Shown piece by piece: positions 9,155-24,300 of a stretch of DNA of 64,000 nt (the stretch's first letter is position 1; each line of letters begins with the position of its first letter). The translations under genes and the position numbers were made by a program. Origin of the DNA: Candidatus Hydrothermarchaeum profundi (GTDB taxonomy: Archaea; Hydrothermarchaeota; Hydrothermarchaeia; Hydrothermarchaeales; Hydrothermarchaeaceae); the NCBI GenBank assembly GCA_002011125.2, contig MTMF02000009.1, forward strand, positions 1,084,989 through 1,148,988. Direction: 5' to 3'. A model generated the notes under the pieces. The model worked only from the letters and a program-made list of their open reading frames with translations. It searched no databases and was not told the DNA's origin.

Positions 9155-9340
9155 ATGCACCCGGTAATAGACGAGGAGTTGAAAAAGGCCTTTAGAGGAG
9201 AGAAAAATATTGGCCCCAACTCGCTAATTAGGAACATCCTAAGCATTGTAATATTCTGTTGCAAACCAATTCAACAACTTTACTCGCGGCTATGTAAAGA
9301 CAGCATTAGAGTACGAAAATTGATTATTAAAATTAATTAG
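9155..9340 (+). CDS. Possible small leader ORF (61 aa), uncertain
   Basis: A short frame beginning ATG 24 nt after the shared promoter element and ending 16 nt before the giant gene's start. The product would have an acidic/basic N-terminus, a short hydrophobic middle (ILSIVIFCC) and a strongly basic tail. I recognise no family. The position between the promoter and the giant gene fits either a real small protein or leader, or simply untranslated 5' leader sequence. Only comparison with relatives could separate these. Confidence 0.25.
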   Translation: MHPVIDEELKKAFRGEKNIGPNSLIRNILSIVIFCCKPIQQLYSRLCKDSIRVRKLIIKIN

Positions 9341-9356
9341 GCGGATTGGGGGTTTC

Positions 9357-12300
9357 ATGTCTAATTCCTCTAGGGAAAGGCCTGTATTGTCAGTATGGAT
9401 TCTACCGTTTATATTAGTTTTGACTATCCTCGCTTCATTAATGGCAAATTCACAAACGCAAGATGCGAATATAACAATACTCAATCCATATGAACATCCA
9501 AGATTGGGGGGAAACTGGACAATATACTTCACTACCACAGGAGAAGGAAGTCTATCGATCTATGATCACTCGTTCCCAGAGGAAGTCGAGTTTGTTGACC
9601 TTTATAAGAAGAAGAATAGTGAATGGAAAGTTGTTCCAGTAACTATCAATGATGATCTTATCCAAGCATATTGGGCATATTCTCAAGGAAAAGTTGTTTT
9701 TAAAGTTAAAACTCCTAAGAAACATATTCTTGAGATCCGATACGGTGAGCAAAAGGTATATGCTCATAATTTTGCTTCGCTTTCCGTAAATCTAAACGCT
9801 CCATCAAGAGTTCTTCGAGGGGATATCATAAACATCTCAGGGTACGCAATGAATCACAATTTATCTTCGGTTTATATTAACTACTCACTTCCAGAAGGGT
9901 TTGATATTATTTTTGGGGAGTCAAAAAAATACTGTGGAGGCTCTCCAATCTGTTGGAATAATATAACTATAAATACTTCTAGAGTCTCATTGGGAGAACA
10001 TGTTGTAAAATTAGAAGCCTGCTCATATGACATATGCGAATCTAATACTACTAAGTTAGTTATTGAAAATGTTAAAACTGTAGTAGGCGAGCCTTTACAG
10101 GGAAGGGCTATTATTGGTTTGCCAGTAGAGTGGAAGCAGGACTTCAATATATGGAACCCATCTTTAAGGAAGGTGTATAACTATACTCTTCCACTTCCAT
10201 TAGACGCTTTCGATATAAATGCGGGTAGTATAAGGGTAATAGATAATGTTCTACAGGAGATCGATGGAGGAGAAAACCTCTCTTTTTCTGTAAAATACTA
10301 TACTTCACCTCCTCTTCTAACCTCTGAAGATAAGTTACTTCTCCTCCAAGATCTCCTGCCTGATAACAGTATCGACATAAAAGTATACGAAGACGGAGTT
10401 CAATTGTTTAGTGCGTCTAATATTGACATGCTTAAAGAACTTCAATTAAAAGTGCCAGTAAAAGCGATAACAGTGTTTCAAAATTCTAGCGTAGCCTACG
10501 AGAATGTAGAGGTTAATGTGTCAGTTGAAGGAGTTCTACTTAAAAATAAAACAAAGTTAGAACCAATTAGAGCGGAATTATCAAATGGTAGCTTATTTTG
10601 GATAATTCCTCGACTTGAAAACAGCGAGACTTTTTACATTATTTCATCATATAATAAGTCTCAAGGAGAAGCTAGGGTTGGAGAAATTGTTCGATGGAGG
10701 CTAGATTTAGGTAAAAGGATAGTAGAGTACTCCACCCCATCACCAAAAATCCTAGAAACCGAGATACTAGAGAATGGAAAATGGAGTAAGGCAATTAACA
10801 TTAAGAGCGATGTTCTATTAGAGAATGTAACCGTAAATTCAACGATACCTGAAGTAAATTTCACTAAGGGTAAGAAACTAAAAATTAAACCCAAAAAAAG
10901 TTACTTCAAGGTAAATGAAAACCCGGAATTTGAAGTAGAAGTAGACACAAATATAAGTCTGATCTGGACGAATGGTACTACTCCTCTATTTAATGAAAGC
11001 ACCGACGTAACTAATGAAACATCGCATAGTGTAAGATTCTTAGATACGGATAATAATGGATTTAGTGACACTATTGTTTGGACTATTCCCTATCTAGATG
11101 AGCAAAATTACATAATCGAAAAAGATTCAGGGATAATTACTGCTGAAGTCGAGGATAGTCATGGAGTAAGAGCAGGAGTAAAGCCTAAGGTTATCAATGT
11201 AGGAGGAGGTAAATACAAACTTGAGATACCTTCAACTCGGGCTATTAAGCCAGGGTTATACAAGCTAGTAGTTGAAAGTAATGGGGAAAGAGAGGAGCTT
11301 TGGTTCCAGTGGGGATTAATCTCGATTAACACAGAAAAAGCTGTTTATCACCCAGACGAGGACGTAAAAATAATCATGGTTGTTTTGGATAAGGAAGGGC
11401 ATCTAGTATCTGGAGCAGATGTTAATCTGATTGTAAATCCTCCAATAGGACGCCCAACTACCTACTCTACTTCCGATAAAACAATTGTGGAAACCCAAAG
11501 AGGAATATATGAGGCAGTATATCGAGCAAGTCGCGAGGGAAATTATACCCTTTTTGCGTCCGTCAAAGCTCAGGATGTTGTGAGTTCTATAGACTCCTAC
11601 TTCACTGTTAGAGACTTTTATGAATTTGATATTTTGAGGAATATTCCTGTGACTATTGACCCAAGAGTTGGGCCGTTTAACTCTAGTATAAAAGTGATCT
11701 CTTATGTAGGCCATGGTACTCTAACTTTAAGAGAATACTTGCCAGCAGTGTTTGATGTAAATGCTGGTAATGCTATAATTAAAGAAGAGGGGGATACTAT
11801 TATCTTAGAATGGAAGAACCTTACAAATGGTTCTAAAGTGGTATATAAGTTCAATACGCCCTTTATATGGCCTTACTTATATATGATTGGTCCTGTTGAA
11901 ATTATTTATGATAATGGGACTTATGTTGAGGCAAGGCCTTGGATGCTTGCTGTTGATCCCTCAGAGGAAATATGTAATTGGTATGAAGATACCGTATCTT
12001 GGACTGCATTTGGAACAACAAACTTGGGTGCTATAGAATACTACAACTGGACATTAGATACTCCTTGCCCTGGGTCTTTGGATTGTTATATCGCGAACAT
12101 TTCAGTTTATATAAAATATACAGATCAAGGTACTGGGGCTGGTGCAGATCCAGGTCAAAGTTATGTGCAGATAGCTAATTTCACTGAAAGAAATCCAGAC
12201 CCCTCTCTGGCTAATTATAGTCGTTATGCTGCATATTCTCCAGACACTGCAGGCGGAGAGACTGTAGAAAGATGGGAGTGTGGAGAAAGCACGTCGCCAA

Positions 12301-15300
12301 ATACCTGTAGCCTTTCATTAGGAAGCGGATATAATGCTAGTGATTACTACTCTGTAAAAATAGAAGTACCTGCAAAATATAGTGCAGCAGTATCTTCAGT
12401 AAAATACCTCTGGTGTTATAATACCTCAAATCCTGCCTTAGTGGATGCCAATGTAACCCCAGCGAGAGGTGGTTGGGGTGAGATATTCAATTTTACCGTG
12501 AATGCTAGTGATCCACAAAATTCGACTGTAAACATCAGTTTATGGAAGTCCTATAGCATTCTTGATCCAACTTGGATACTAATAGATAACTATTCTTTAT
12601 ACCCCTCAGATCCCCCTGTAATTGTTAATTTTACTGGTAGATTTTTCAAACAATCTGATGTGGACAGTACTATATACTATAAATTTAATGCCACAGATGG
12701 ATCTAACACGAATGAAACGGAGATTAGATCATTAATAATAGAAAAGGACGACATAATTATCCAACACGGTAGTGGGAATGGAACGACCGTTAACCGTAGT
12801 GATAGTCTATCTAATTATAGTGTAAATTTGACTACAATAGTTTTCGATACTGATAATCAAACCAATGTTAGCGATGGCATACCTGGAAAACTTTGGATAA
12901 CACATGATGCTTCCCTTGGGTATCAGGTCGGAGATCAAGAAGGTGCTAGTACGCTAAATGGATATCTTCGAGCTTCAGCGACTGATGGGGTATTTAATCC
13001 TGACTGTAACTATAAGGCAGGAGTTCAGAAGTGGTACATGGAGATTACTGATAATTCATACTATAAAACTAATACATCTATAAACTACAGTGGAGACAAC
13101 TTCACTATTACTATACTGGGGGACCTTTCGATTTCTTCCTATAACATCCTGCCTTCAGCTACTATTGAAATTGGGAATAATGTAACAATAATATCGGATG
13201 TTCAAGACGATTGTGGGAGCGATATTGATGATGCGTCTGTGACCTTTAGGATAGTAAATAATACATATGGATACGACAATACCTACAGCGCAGATTTTAT
13301 TCCCTCATCTGACGATTATAGATTTAACCTTACAACCAACTTCAGTACTATTGAAGGTGTCTATAATGTTTATATAAATTCATATAAAGAATATCATTGG
13401 AATGGAACTGCAACAACTCAATTTAGATTATACTATAATCCATTATTAGAGGATGCGTCTGTTAGCGCATCAGAGATAGATGTCGGGCAGTATCTCAATT
13501 TCACAGTCAATGTAACTGATACTTTTAATGACACAGTTAGCATTTACCTCTGGACTAAGAAGGGGATAGGAAATTGGACACTTGAAAATTCAACCACTTG
13601 CACTGACTATGTTTTCCAATGTACTAATTGCAGTGACTTCGTAGCATATTGTTATAAACAATTCAGCGGCGGAGATGCTGGGACTTGGAGTTTCAAGTTT
13701 AATGCTACAGACGATAAGGGCAATACCCGAGAAACAGATATCGGATCTTTCCAAGTAAATAATGTTACACTTGTGTGGAACCACGTCCAGGGCAATGATT
13801 CTCTTGCTAATAGAAGCGGAACGCAGAATACTACGTTGGTATTGAATATTACTAAGCAGTCTGACGGTAGTCCCATAACGAATGAACAAGTGGAATTATG
13901 GGTGAGTACGGAGGGGGATATAGAAATCTCTTCGACAAAAGTAATGACTAATACAACAGATTCTTCGGGGTTAGTGTATTTTGATTTCGATCCAAGTTGT
14001 TCAATAAATGTAGGAGTACAGGAATGGAAAGGAGTAATGGCAGGTAGCGCAGGATACACGAATCCTGATTCATGGGAAGACGCTAACTTATATCTCGCTG
14101 TAACTGTTAATGGCACCTTGCAGAATTCGATAGACGAGCCTAATGGAGATGACAATACAACTGCGGGAAACATTATCACGCTTCAAGGAGTCATAGTCGA
14201 TGATTGCGGCAACGCCATGAATATAACCAACGGAACAGGGTATGCCACTGAAAATATAGCTTTCAATCTTACCAATGGAGGATTCACAGAATCTTGTACA
14301 CCTATAACCTTGATTGGGTCTAATGTATACAAGTGCTCATGGAACACAACGGGCAAGCCATCGGGGTGGTACAATGTCACATTTTCAGCTGATGAAGACT
14401 ATTACTATGGTAGCACGGTTACCCAATACGCTCCAAATACTTTCTTCCTTTTCACCCCTCCTGTTCTAGAAGATTATTCTGTAACTCCAACATCTGCTGG
14501 CTGGGGTGAGGGCAATTTCACATTTAGAGTTAATGTATCAGATTATACAGATTATTCAGGGCTTACCGTGAATGACACTGTTAGTGTACATCTATGGGAA
14601 AATCCTGGATCTGGTTGGACGGAGATATCACCTACAAACTATGCATGTACCGGATGCGATGATGAGCAGTTTACTTGGAGTAAGGAATATTCTTGTACCG
14701 AAGGCGGGGCCTCTGAAGTTGGATCGATTTTCTATAAGATAAATGCGACCGATGATTTTGATGGAGAAAGTCAGACTGAGACTCTTTCTTTTACTGTGGA
14801 AAAAGATGATGCAAAAATATATAATGTAACTCCCTCTTGGAATGCCACGATTAATAGATCCTCGGGTGTTACCTTTATTGTACAAATAAATGATACAGAT
14901 CGTAATACGCCGATATCAAATATAAATGAGTTCGGAAGGATCTATGTTACAATAGACGCCGATCTTGGTGCATGGGATTCACCTATCTTCAGTAGTACAA
15001 ATGCAACTGGTTACTTAAATAGGACTTTGACTGGTGGAGAAACTGGGACATGGTGTACTGGGGGTTATAAGCTAGGACAAGGCTACTGGAAAGCTGAAAT
15101 AAAAGACAGAGCCTGTTATAAGGATAACACCACAGTTGATATTCCCTTTATACTCTACGGAGACCTCATTAATACAATTCAAGAGCCAGATGGAACACAG
15201 AACTATACAAAAGGTGCCGGCAGTATAAGAATGAATGGCACGATCATAGATGACTGCTCGGCTTCTATTACCGGCTCAGGTACAACCGTTATATTCGAGA

Positions 15301-18300
15301 TATCTAATGGAGCTTATACCGATACATGTGTTGGCAACCCTGTAGGGAGCTATTATATCTGCGATTGGACTCCTCCACAAGGAGCGCCACTCGGATGGTA
15401 TAATGTTACTATGACTTCCTCCAAAAGCAACTATAATAACGGTAGCGATACTGTTAATAATGCCTTCTTCCTCCGAAGTGTTCCACGACTTGAGAATCCC
15501 TCTATACAAGCAGGAGCCTGGGGTCAGTCACCATTCAATTTCACAGTAACCCTGAAAAATGATAATAATGTGACTACATATGTATATCTATGGCTTTATA
15601 ACGCATCGTCTGGTTGGAATCTAGAAGATACGAGAATATGTACTGATTCTGAATGTTACAGTTATCAGGCAAACTTTTCACGAAACTTCTCGAAAGATGA
15701 GGTCGGTTCTTGGCAGTATAAGTTTAATGCTACGGATATTTCTGGCGCTACTAATAATACTCTCTCACCATCTTCTTTTGAGGTTCTAAAAGATGATGTG
15801 ATTGTCTCTTATATAGCTGGAGATGGAGTTGAAGTTAATAGATCTTCTGGCTCTGTGATTCTACGAGTTCAGATCAATGATACGATTAGAGGGAATATAG
15901 TAGTAGATGAGGGTACCAGTTGCGCATTTTGGATCGAGAAAGACGGGGTAAACTACGCCTCAGCTTTAATCAATACTACAGACTCTCTAGGATACTGTAC
16001 GTATTACTTCACTCCAGGAAATGATTATGGTGCAGGTGAGCAGAACTGGACAGCGGGTACTTATAACGATCCTTATTATAACAATAATAATCTCTCTGTT
16101 GCAAAATATTTGATAATTTATGGAGATCTGTCTGCTAATATATCAGATCCAGGGGATAGCAACATAGGGGATCTAATAACCATAAGGGGGCGGGTGATAG
16201 ATGATAATTCCAGCGAGGTAGTCGGTGCGAATGTAATATTTGAACTAAGAAGAGAACCTACCGATAGCTGGGAGATCTGTGGTGTAACCTATAACGAGAC
16301 TGGATCGAATGCTGGATGGTACAATTGTACCTGGAATTCTACTGGAAAAACTGCAGGTAGTTGGGATGTCAGGATGAAGGTAAGTAAGTCTTACCATAAT
16401 CCAAATGAAACCATTGAGATAGACTTATTCAATCTAATTAGTCAACCTCCTTCGGGCACAGGGCTTAGTGTTACGCCACCTGTAGGTGGTTGGGGAGAAA
16501 CATTCACGTATAATGTGTCTGTTTCTGATCCTGAGAATGACAATGTTACATGCAAACTTTGGGTCAATACCTCTGGTAGCTGGGAGTTAAAAGGGTCTCA
16601 GATACAGACTGCGCCTTATAATTGCTCGATACAAGTTTCGGATTACACTACGTTAGATATTAACTCCAATTACTCATTCAAGTTCGAATTAAATGACTCA
16701 AATAATTTAGTAAATACAAGCCTAGCCTACGGAGAAATAGAAAAAGATGATACTTCTCTGGATATCCTAGTCAATGATGAAGATGCAATAAGAGGACAAA
16801 CCATTGTATTCTCAGGAGTATTAACTGACACGGATAATGGTAATCCTATCAGCGGAGCCGCTATTAATCTTACTAAAGACGGCGAATATGTTCCTTACAG
16901 TAATACTACAAATTCTACAGGCGGGTATGTGATTTACTATACAATTAGCAGTAGTGAAGCATTTGGCGGTCACAACTTTAGCGTAATCTATGAAGGCAGT
17001 TCTTCACTAAAGGGAAGCATTTCTAGTAACATCTCAGTGAATATTAGTCCTTCGCTCACGCTATTAGATTTAACTACAGATGACAATAAAGGCTGGGGAG
17101 AAACATGGAATTTCAAAGTAAATGTTACTTCTGATCCGGCGGCACCTAGTGTTACCATCTGGTTGCAGTATAATAGATCAGGGTCTTGGGTTAACATAAA
17201 TTATACCGAGTGTGCAGACTGTACAACAACTACAACAAAAATAATTACCTCAAACTGGAGCAGAGATGACTCAAATCTAACGAGATACTACAGGTTCTAT
17301 GCAAATGACAGCAATCAAAACAATGCTACAACGCCATCTGGAAATGTAAATATACAAAAAGACGACATTGTAATCCAGGGGGAAGGCGGAGTAGGAGCGA
17401 CAATAAACAGGTCTAATTCTATAAATCTCTCCTCAAGGGTAATAGACCTCGATACGGGTGCATATGAAGTCGATATAAATACCACCTCCGCCTTCTCCAC
17501 TTGGATAACTGCTGATGGGGAAAACTATACAGAGGTAAGTGAAGAAAAAAATGAGACTCACTTCTACTACACTTTTACGCCCACTTGTGGAGGACAGTAT
17601 CAACTTGGGACTCAAAAGTGGAAAATGAATGTCAGTAACGCTGCTTACTTTAAGGACAACGAGTCAGCAGAATATACAATAACCATACTGGGAAGCTTGT
17701 CAAATATCTTAATCCAGCCTAACGGTTCTACAAATTATACGATTGGAGACACCATAATACTAAGAGGTAATGTGTCAGATGATTGTGGTAACGCAGTTAC
17801 AGGAGCAACTGTAAGCTTTAAACTTGAGACCAATGGCGCTACCTACTTATGTGAGGGTGCCAGCGTTAGTGATGAAGGGAACGGTTGGTATAATTGCTCA
17901 TGGGATTCTAGTGGTAAACTTAATGGCACATGGTATAATGTAACCATAATAGCTAGTAAAACCAATTATTGGAATGGTAGTGATTCTATTGCTAATGCAT
18001 TTTATCTTTCCACAAGACCTGTATTAGAAGATGTCTTAGTATCGCCTCCTACGGGAGGATGGGGAAAGAGTCCCTACTACTATACTGTTAATGTAACCGA
18101 TACCGATGGGAATAATGTCACAATACGATTTTATCTGAGAAATGAAACAGGAGAATGGATTTTAAGAAATTCTACTAGCTGCGTAAACTGTAATGATTAC
18201 ATTGTAAATTTCTCTTGGAGTTATAGCTATACTGATGTAGGTACTTGGTTTTTCAAGTTCAATGCCACAGATGAAAGTGGAAGTACCGCTACTACCTCAG

Positions 18301-21300
18301 GAGAAGAAAATCATACGATTTCTAAGGATGATATTCTAGTCTCATACCTAGCTGGAGATGGTGTTGAGGTTAATAGGTCAGGAAACGACTACGTGAATCT
18401 TTCTACTTTCATAACCGATACTGAAAGGAACGTCAATGTTACGGATGCTAGTGTCAAAATTTGGGTTACAACAGACGGCACTATTTTTGATAATGGGACA
18501 ACTGTTACTCCTGAAGGTAACTATTATGTCTTCCAATTTAATCCTCCTGGAGCTCCATCATGCAATTACTCGGCAGGAGTGCAAAAATGGAAGATGAACA
18601 TTACTGGTGATCCAAGGTACCTGGATAACACTTCTCAGGAATTCTCAGTTAAAATTTATGCGGATATGGATATTGCTATTCTAGAGCCAAACTCAGAGGA
18701 TATAACTATCGGCGACTCTATCACAATAATTGGAAATGTGACAGATGACTGTGGGGTGCCTGTGACAGATGCTTCCGTATTCTTCAATATAACTAGGAAT
18801 GGAGCCTACGTAGGAAACTGTACGGCTACTCATGTCGGGGGAGGTAACTACTCTTGTAGTTGGGATTCTACGGGGAAGACCGAAGGCTGGTATAACGTCA
18901 CAATGATATCAGAAAGGTCTTATTATTATAATAAGACGTCCTTGAAATCTAATGCATTCCGCCTGGTAGGGGCTCCAAAACTCGATAATCCCAGTTATTC
19001 GACTTCCTCTGGTGGAAATGGTTGGGGTGCGACTTACAATTATACAATAACTGTGACAGACACTGAGGAGGATACAGTAACTGTGTACTTCTGGATTAAG
19101 AAAGCTGGAGGAACATGGGCATATCAAGGAAACCAAACTTGTACTAATTGTAGTGGATATGTGATGTCATTTTTAAAGAACTTTACTTGCAACGACCAGG
19201 GTACTTGGTTTTTCAAGTTCAATGCCACAGATCAGGGAGGCAATACAAATACAACATCAGAATCTGATAATTATCATAATGTAGAAAAGGATAGAGTTTC
19301 ATTTACTCATGTTTCTGGAAACGGAACAGAAGCCACTACGGTAATACCCACTACTTTCAAACTCTATCTAGGGGATATCGATAAAGGAGAGGCAGTAGCA
19401 GATGGAACTGAGGTGATATTCAATGTTACTTATGATGGAACGAATTATTTCGAATATGGTCCTAATTTGACCCAAGGCGGAAATGTTTCATACAGCTTCT
19501 TGCCCAATATGAGCTTCACTTCGGGCTGGCAGAGTTGGACTGGGCAGCATATAGAGGATTCTTGCTATTTATATAATATATCAAGTATTTACGTAGTAAA
19601 TGTCACCCTTAAATATCCTCCATATATCGAAAACGGCACAGTAAGCGGAGTAACTGGCGGAGTTTCAAAAGGCTGGGGAGAGACATGGAATTTCAGCGTA
19701 TGGGTGAAGGATGTTGACGATGCGGTGACAGTAACTTTATGGAAGACAGATTTATCAGGTTATGTTGAAGATTCTAACTGGGAAAATATTAGCCAACAGG
19801 TCTATACTGATATTGGCAACTGGCAGCAACTTAACTTTTCACCTATTTTCACGCCTTCTGATATGGGTACATGGTACTACAAATTTAACGCTACTGACGA
19901 AGCAACGAATACTAATTCTACTCAGAGGTCCCTAAACTCTAACTTTACAATAACTAAAGAAGGCATAATCTTTGAATATGACGCATCATGGGCTGAAAAT
20001 AACGAATCCATACCAGCAAATAGAAGTGGAACTCAGAGTAAGGAACTCTTAATATTAGTAAAGGACATTAATGGAACTCCCCTTTCTAACTTTAATGTAA
20101 CATTTCAGATTGAACGAAAAGGGGAGGGTACTAACACTTGGTGGGATTATGATGTAGTAACTAATTCAAGTGGCTACGCTAATTTGTCATTTGATCCTAC
20201 CTGTGATAACGCTAGTACTGTAGGGGTAGATGAGAGATTTGAAGTTGGAAAGCAGAAGTGGAGAGTTAAAGTTGTTGGACTAAGTGATTATAATGATTCT
20301 TATTCTGATGAATATAATCTTACAATCTGGGGAGACACTAGGATTTACTTTGACTATCCATTAAACCAAACATATACTCTTCCTAATAGGGTACCCTTTG
20401 AAGGCCGTATTTTTGATGACTGTGGAGAAAGCCTGCCTAACGCGGAGGTAGAGTTCTGGGCTCTAGGAGCAACACATTACCTCTGTGGAAACACAAGTAG
20501 TGGAGATGCCTATGAGCCTGTTCCGGGACTTTATAGATGTAGAAATGAGGGAGAAGATGGATGGAAAACATCAGATAAGCCGACAGGCTACTATAATGCT
20601 ACCTGGAATATTACCCTTTCCTATTACTATATTAACAATTCAATTAGCGGAAGGATAGTTCCGATAACTGACAATCTTACATTAGCTAAATCGCCAGGAT
20701 GGTTTGAGCTAACAATTTCAGCAAATGCACCTGATTTAAGTGAAGCTGATGTAGAACCAAGGAGAGATGGATGGGGTGTTAAACGCAATTTTAGTGTAAA
20801 AGTCACAAATCAAAATGGAGATGTAATGAACATAAGCCTCTGGTACCAGCCTCCTGCTCAAGCAGAAATATTGTTGGCTTATACTGGTAATGTAACTTCT
20901 AATGGTTCAGACATCATCTATTTCCGTGATATATCCTTCGACTCTAGCCTATCAGGCCAAGTTATGAAATTTAAATTTTATGCCTCTGACAATGATGGAG
21001 ATAGTTATACTGGTGCAGGAGACTACAATGCATCGGGGGACGCTACTCTCGCAGACAATGAATTTTATCTCGAAAAAGATGACGTGGTAATTGAGTATGT
21101 TTCTGGAAATGAAACTACGGTTAGCTCTAGTGGGGTTGTGGGAGAGCCATTAACATTAAGAATTTATGATAGTGATAGGAAAACGTACAACATAGCGCCA
21201 AGTGCGACTGTGATATTTAATGTCACAGTAGATGGTGAAAATTATACAACGGTTAATACGTCTACAACCAACGATACAGGCTATGCCGAGGGGACTTTCA

Positions 21301-24300
21301 CCGCCACGTCCCCACCATTCCCCGCAGGTGTATCAAAACAAAAGTGGGTAGGATACATACCAAACTCAGATTCATATTACAAATATACCCTCTCTAATAT
21401 TTACAATGTAACTATAGATATCAATAATCCGCCTGACATGACGGATGAAAAAGTAAATGGAGTTACTGAAGGAGCCTCTGAGGGTTGGGGCTTTGTATTC
21501 AACTTTTCTGTAAAAGTCAGAGATGACAAGAATGCTACAACTAATATAAGTCTATGGGTAGATACGGCCAATACTGCTGATTATGAGTTGATTAATTACA
21601 CGATTTGTGATGCCTGTGGTTCTGCGGGATGGGTAACAATTAATCTTAGCGCAAAATTCACAGCAAGTGATATAGGATCAGCTTCATACTACTTTAAGGC
21701 CGTAGATAATACCTCAAATGAAAATGTAACTTCAGCACATACCTTCACAATTGAAGAAGATGAAGTAACTTTTGAAGTAGATCCTAATAGCAATGGCACA
21801 AACATCATAGTTAATCGAAGTGCAAATGCGCAGCCCCTTAATTTAACAGTTAGATTAAGAGATGAAAATGGTAGTTATCTGGGTGGGGGAATATCGAATA
21901 CACTAACGATTTCGAAAGTGGGAGTTTACCCTGGGGCTACATGGGATTCAGGCCGCACAGTAATTACAAATGCAAGTGGTTACGCAGTATACGAATTCAC
22001 TCCAACTTGCGATAATGAGTCTACATCTTTAGTGGATGAAGAATATGAGGTGGGTCTACATAGCTGGTACATAAAAGTGGATGACTCAGAGTCCTTATAT
22101 CAACCAAATCAATCTGACTACTATACTTTCAAAGTAATGGGCACTTTGATGAATACCATAGACGAGCCAAAAGGAAATGTAACCTATGATGCCGGTGAGA
22201 TTATTCTTATACAGGGTTTCATTGAAAACTATTGCGGTGAGCCCATAACCACAGATGTTTCAAATGTGTGGTACAATTTAACTAATGGACCCTACGAGTA
22301 CAGTTGCACAAATGTTACTAGGACAGGAGCAAATGTATACAAATGTGAATGGGACTCTACCGGTGCTCAAGCAGGCTGTTACAATGTTACAATGCATTCA
22401 AGCATGGAGAACTACTATGACAATGAGACCACAAAGCTAGCGGGAACTACATTTTGCTTAGAAACACCACCCTCGCTACAATATGCAAATGTAAGTCCAA
22501 GAGAAGACGGATGGGGTAAGAACTTTACATTTTCAGTTAACGCTAGTGATAATGAAGGTGATAACGTTACAGTAAATCTGAGTTATGCTATTGGCTCTAA
22601 ATCATCTGCGTGGTACCAGATTTTGCCCTCTAAAACGTTCACCGCAGGTCTAAATCAAACTAGATTGGAGTGGAATAAAAGCTATAGCTGTAGTGAGGTA
22701 GGGAAGACGCTGTTCTTTAAATTCTATGCAATTGATACTCAGGGATTTACGGATGAGACTACTGCATCAAGCTATTATATCGACGGCTCTGATTCATTCT
22801 CGATAACAAAGGATGATGTCCAGATCTTATATTCAGGAGGCAATAATTCAGAAGTAAATAGGTCTGGCAATGATACTGCTAGACTGGTCCTGAGGGTCTT
22901 CGATGTCGACAGTAATTCCTACGTGAATTCTACTCCCACGAATGTTTATTTCAATGTTACTATAGATGGAGAGAACTTTACTCGGGCATACGACACCTCT
23001 GGGGTTTCTTATGCTACCACAAACTCAACGGGCCACGTAGTTTTCGACTTTAACGCCACTTGCGAGCATCAAGTAGGCCAGCAGAAGTGGATTGGATATA
23101 TAAGTGGGGATAGTTGTTATCTCAACCAGGTTTCATCTGATTATGTTTTAACGGTTATAGGAGACTTAACAACAGAGATAAACACAGGTAGAGCTAATAA
23201 ATCTTATTATCAGAACGAGGATGTTGACCTCTGGTTTGAAGTCAGAGATGAATGCGGCAGTTTGATTCCTGGGGCCACTCTTGACGTATTGGTTTATTAT
23301 AATTCGACTTTAAATTACAGTTGCTCGCCAGTAACTGATCATAATAATGGTACTTATAACTGTACTTGGCAGACTGCTAACACTACAGATTATCCAACTG
23401 GTGCTTGGAAAGTTAGGGTCATCTCTTCAAAGCTTCCAAATTATAATAACGGCTCCGACATCAAAACTGAGGCAATACTTTTGTCTTCTGCGTTGAATTC
23501 TGCACCTGAACTTAGTAATGCTGTAGTAGAGCCTAATGGATGGGGAGGCCTAACCAACTATTCTGTTACAGTATTTGATGTAGATGGAGATGACGTAAAT
23601 GTAAGTTTATATGAAAATAAATCTGGCTCTTGGGTTTATATTGGTAGTGAAATCTGTAGTACCTGTTCAAGTAGCACACAGATTAATTTCTCGGTATCTC
23701 ATAATTGGACTGACGTTGGGACAATGTTTTATAAGTTCACAGCCTTTGACGGCACCATTGAGACGGAATTGATACCTGCATCTTATCAAATATTGAAAGA
23801 CAATGTAAGCTTCCTAGGCGTGGATGGAGAAGCATCTGTTAATAGGTCAGGTACGCAGACAGCGACTCTTAACTTCTCGGTATATGACATCACCAACAAT
23901 AGTTATGTAGCCGATTATGGAAAGCCCGAAGCTAACTGCTCGGTATGGATGACGAAAGATTATTCTAGCTATTATCTGTCAAACATTTCGGTAACTTCTA
24001 ACAGCCTTTGCACGGTAGAATTTGACCCTGATGAGTCATATGAAGTAGGAGTCCAATACTGGAAGGGAGGAGTTTACAACGATAAATACTACGCAGACAA
24101 GAATACCTCAAATCGGACCATATTAATTATAGGCGACTTATACAATGCGATCACAACTCCAGATGGTGATTCATACAACATAGGTCAGACAGTAACGATC
24201 AGATTTAATGTAACAGATGATGCCGGAAAAAATCTAACGGGATTAACTTCACAGAACTTTACTATCTCCCTCGAGCATAATGGAAACGTTTATAGTTGTA

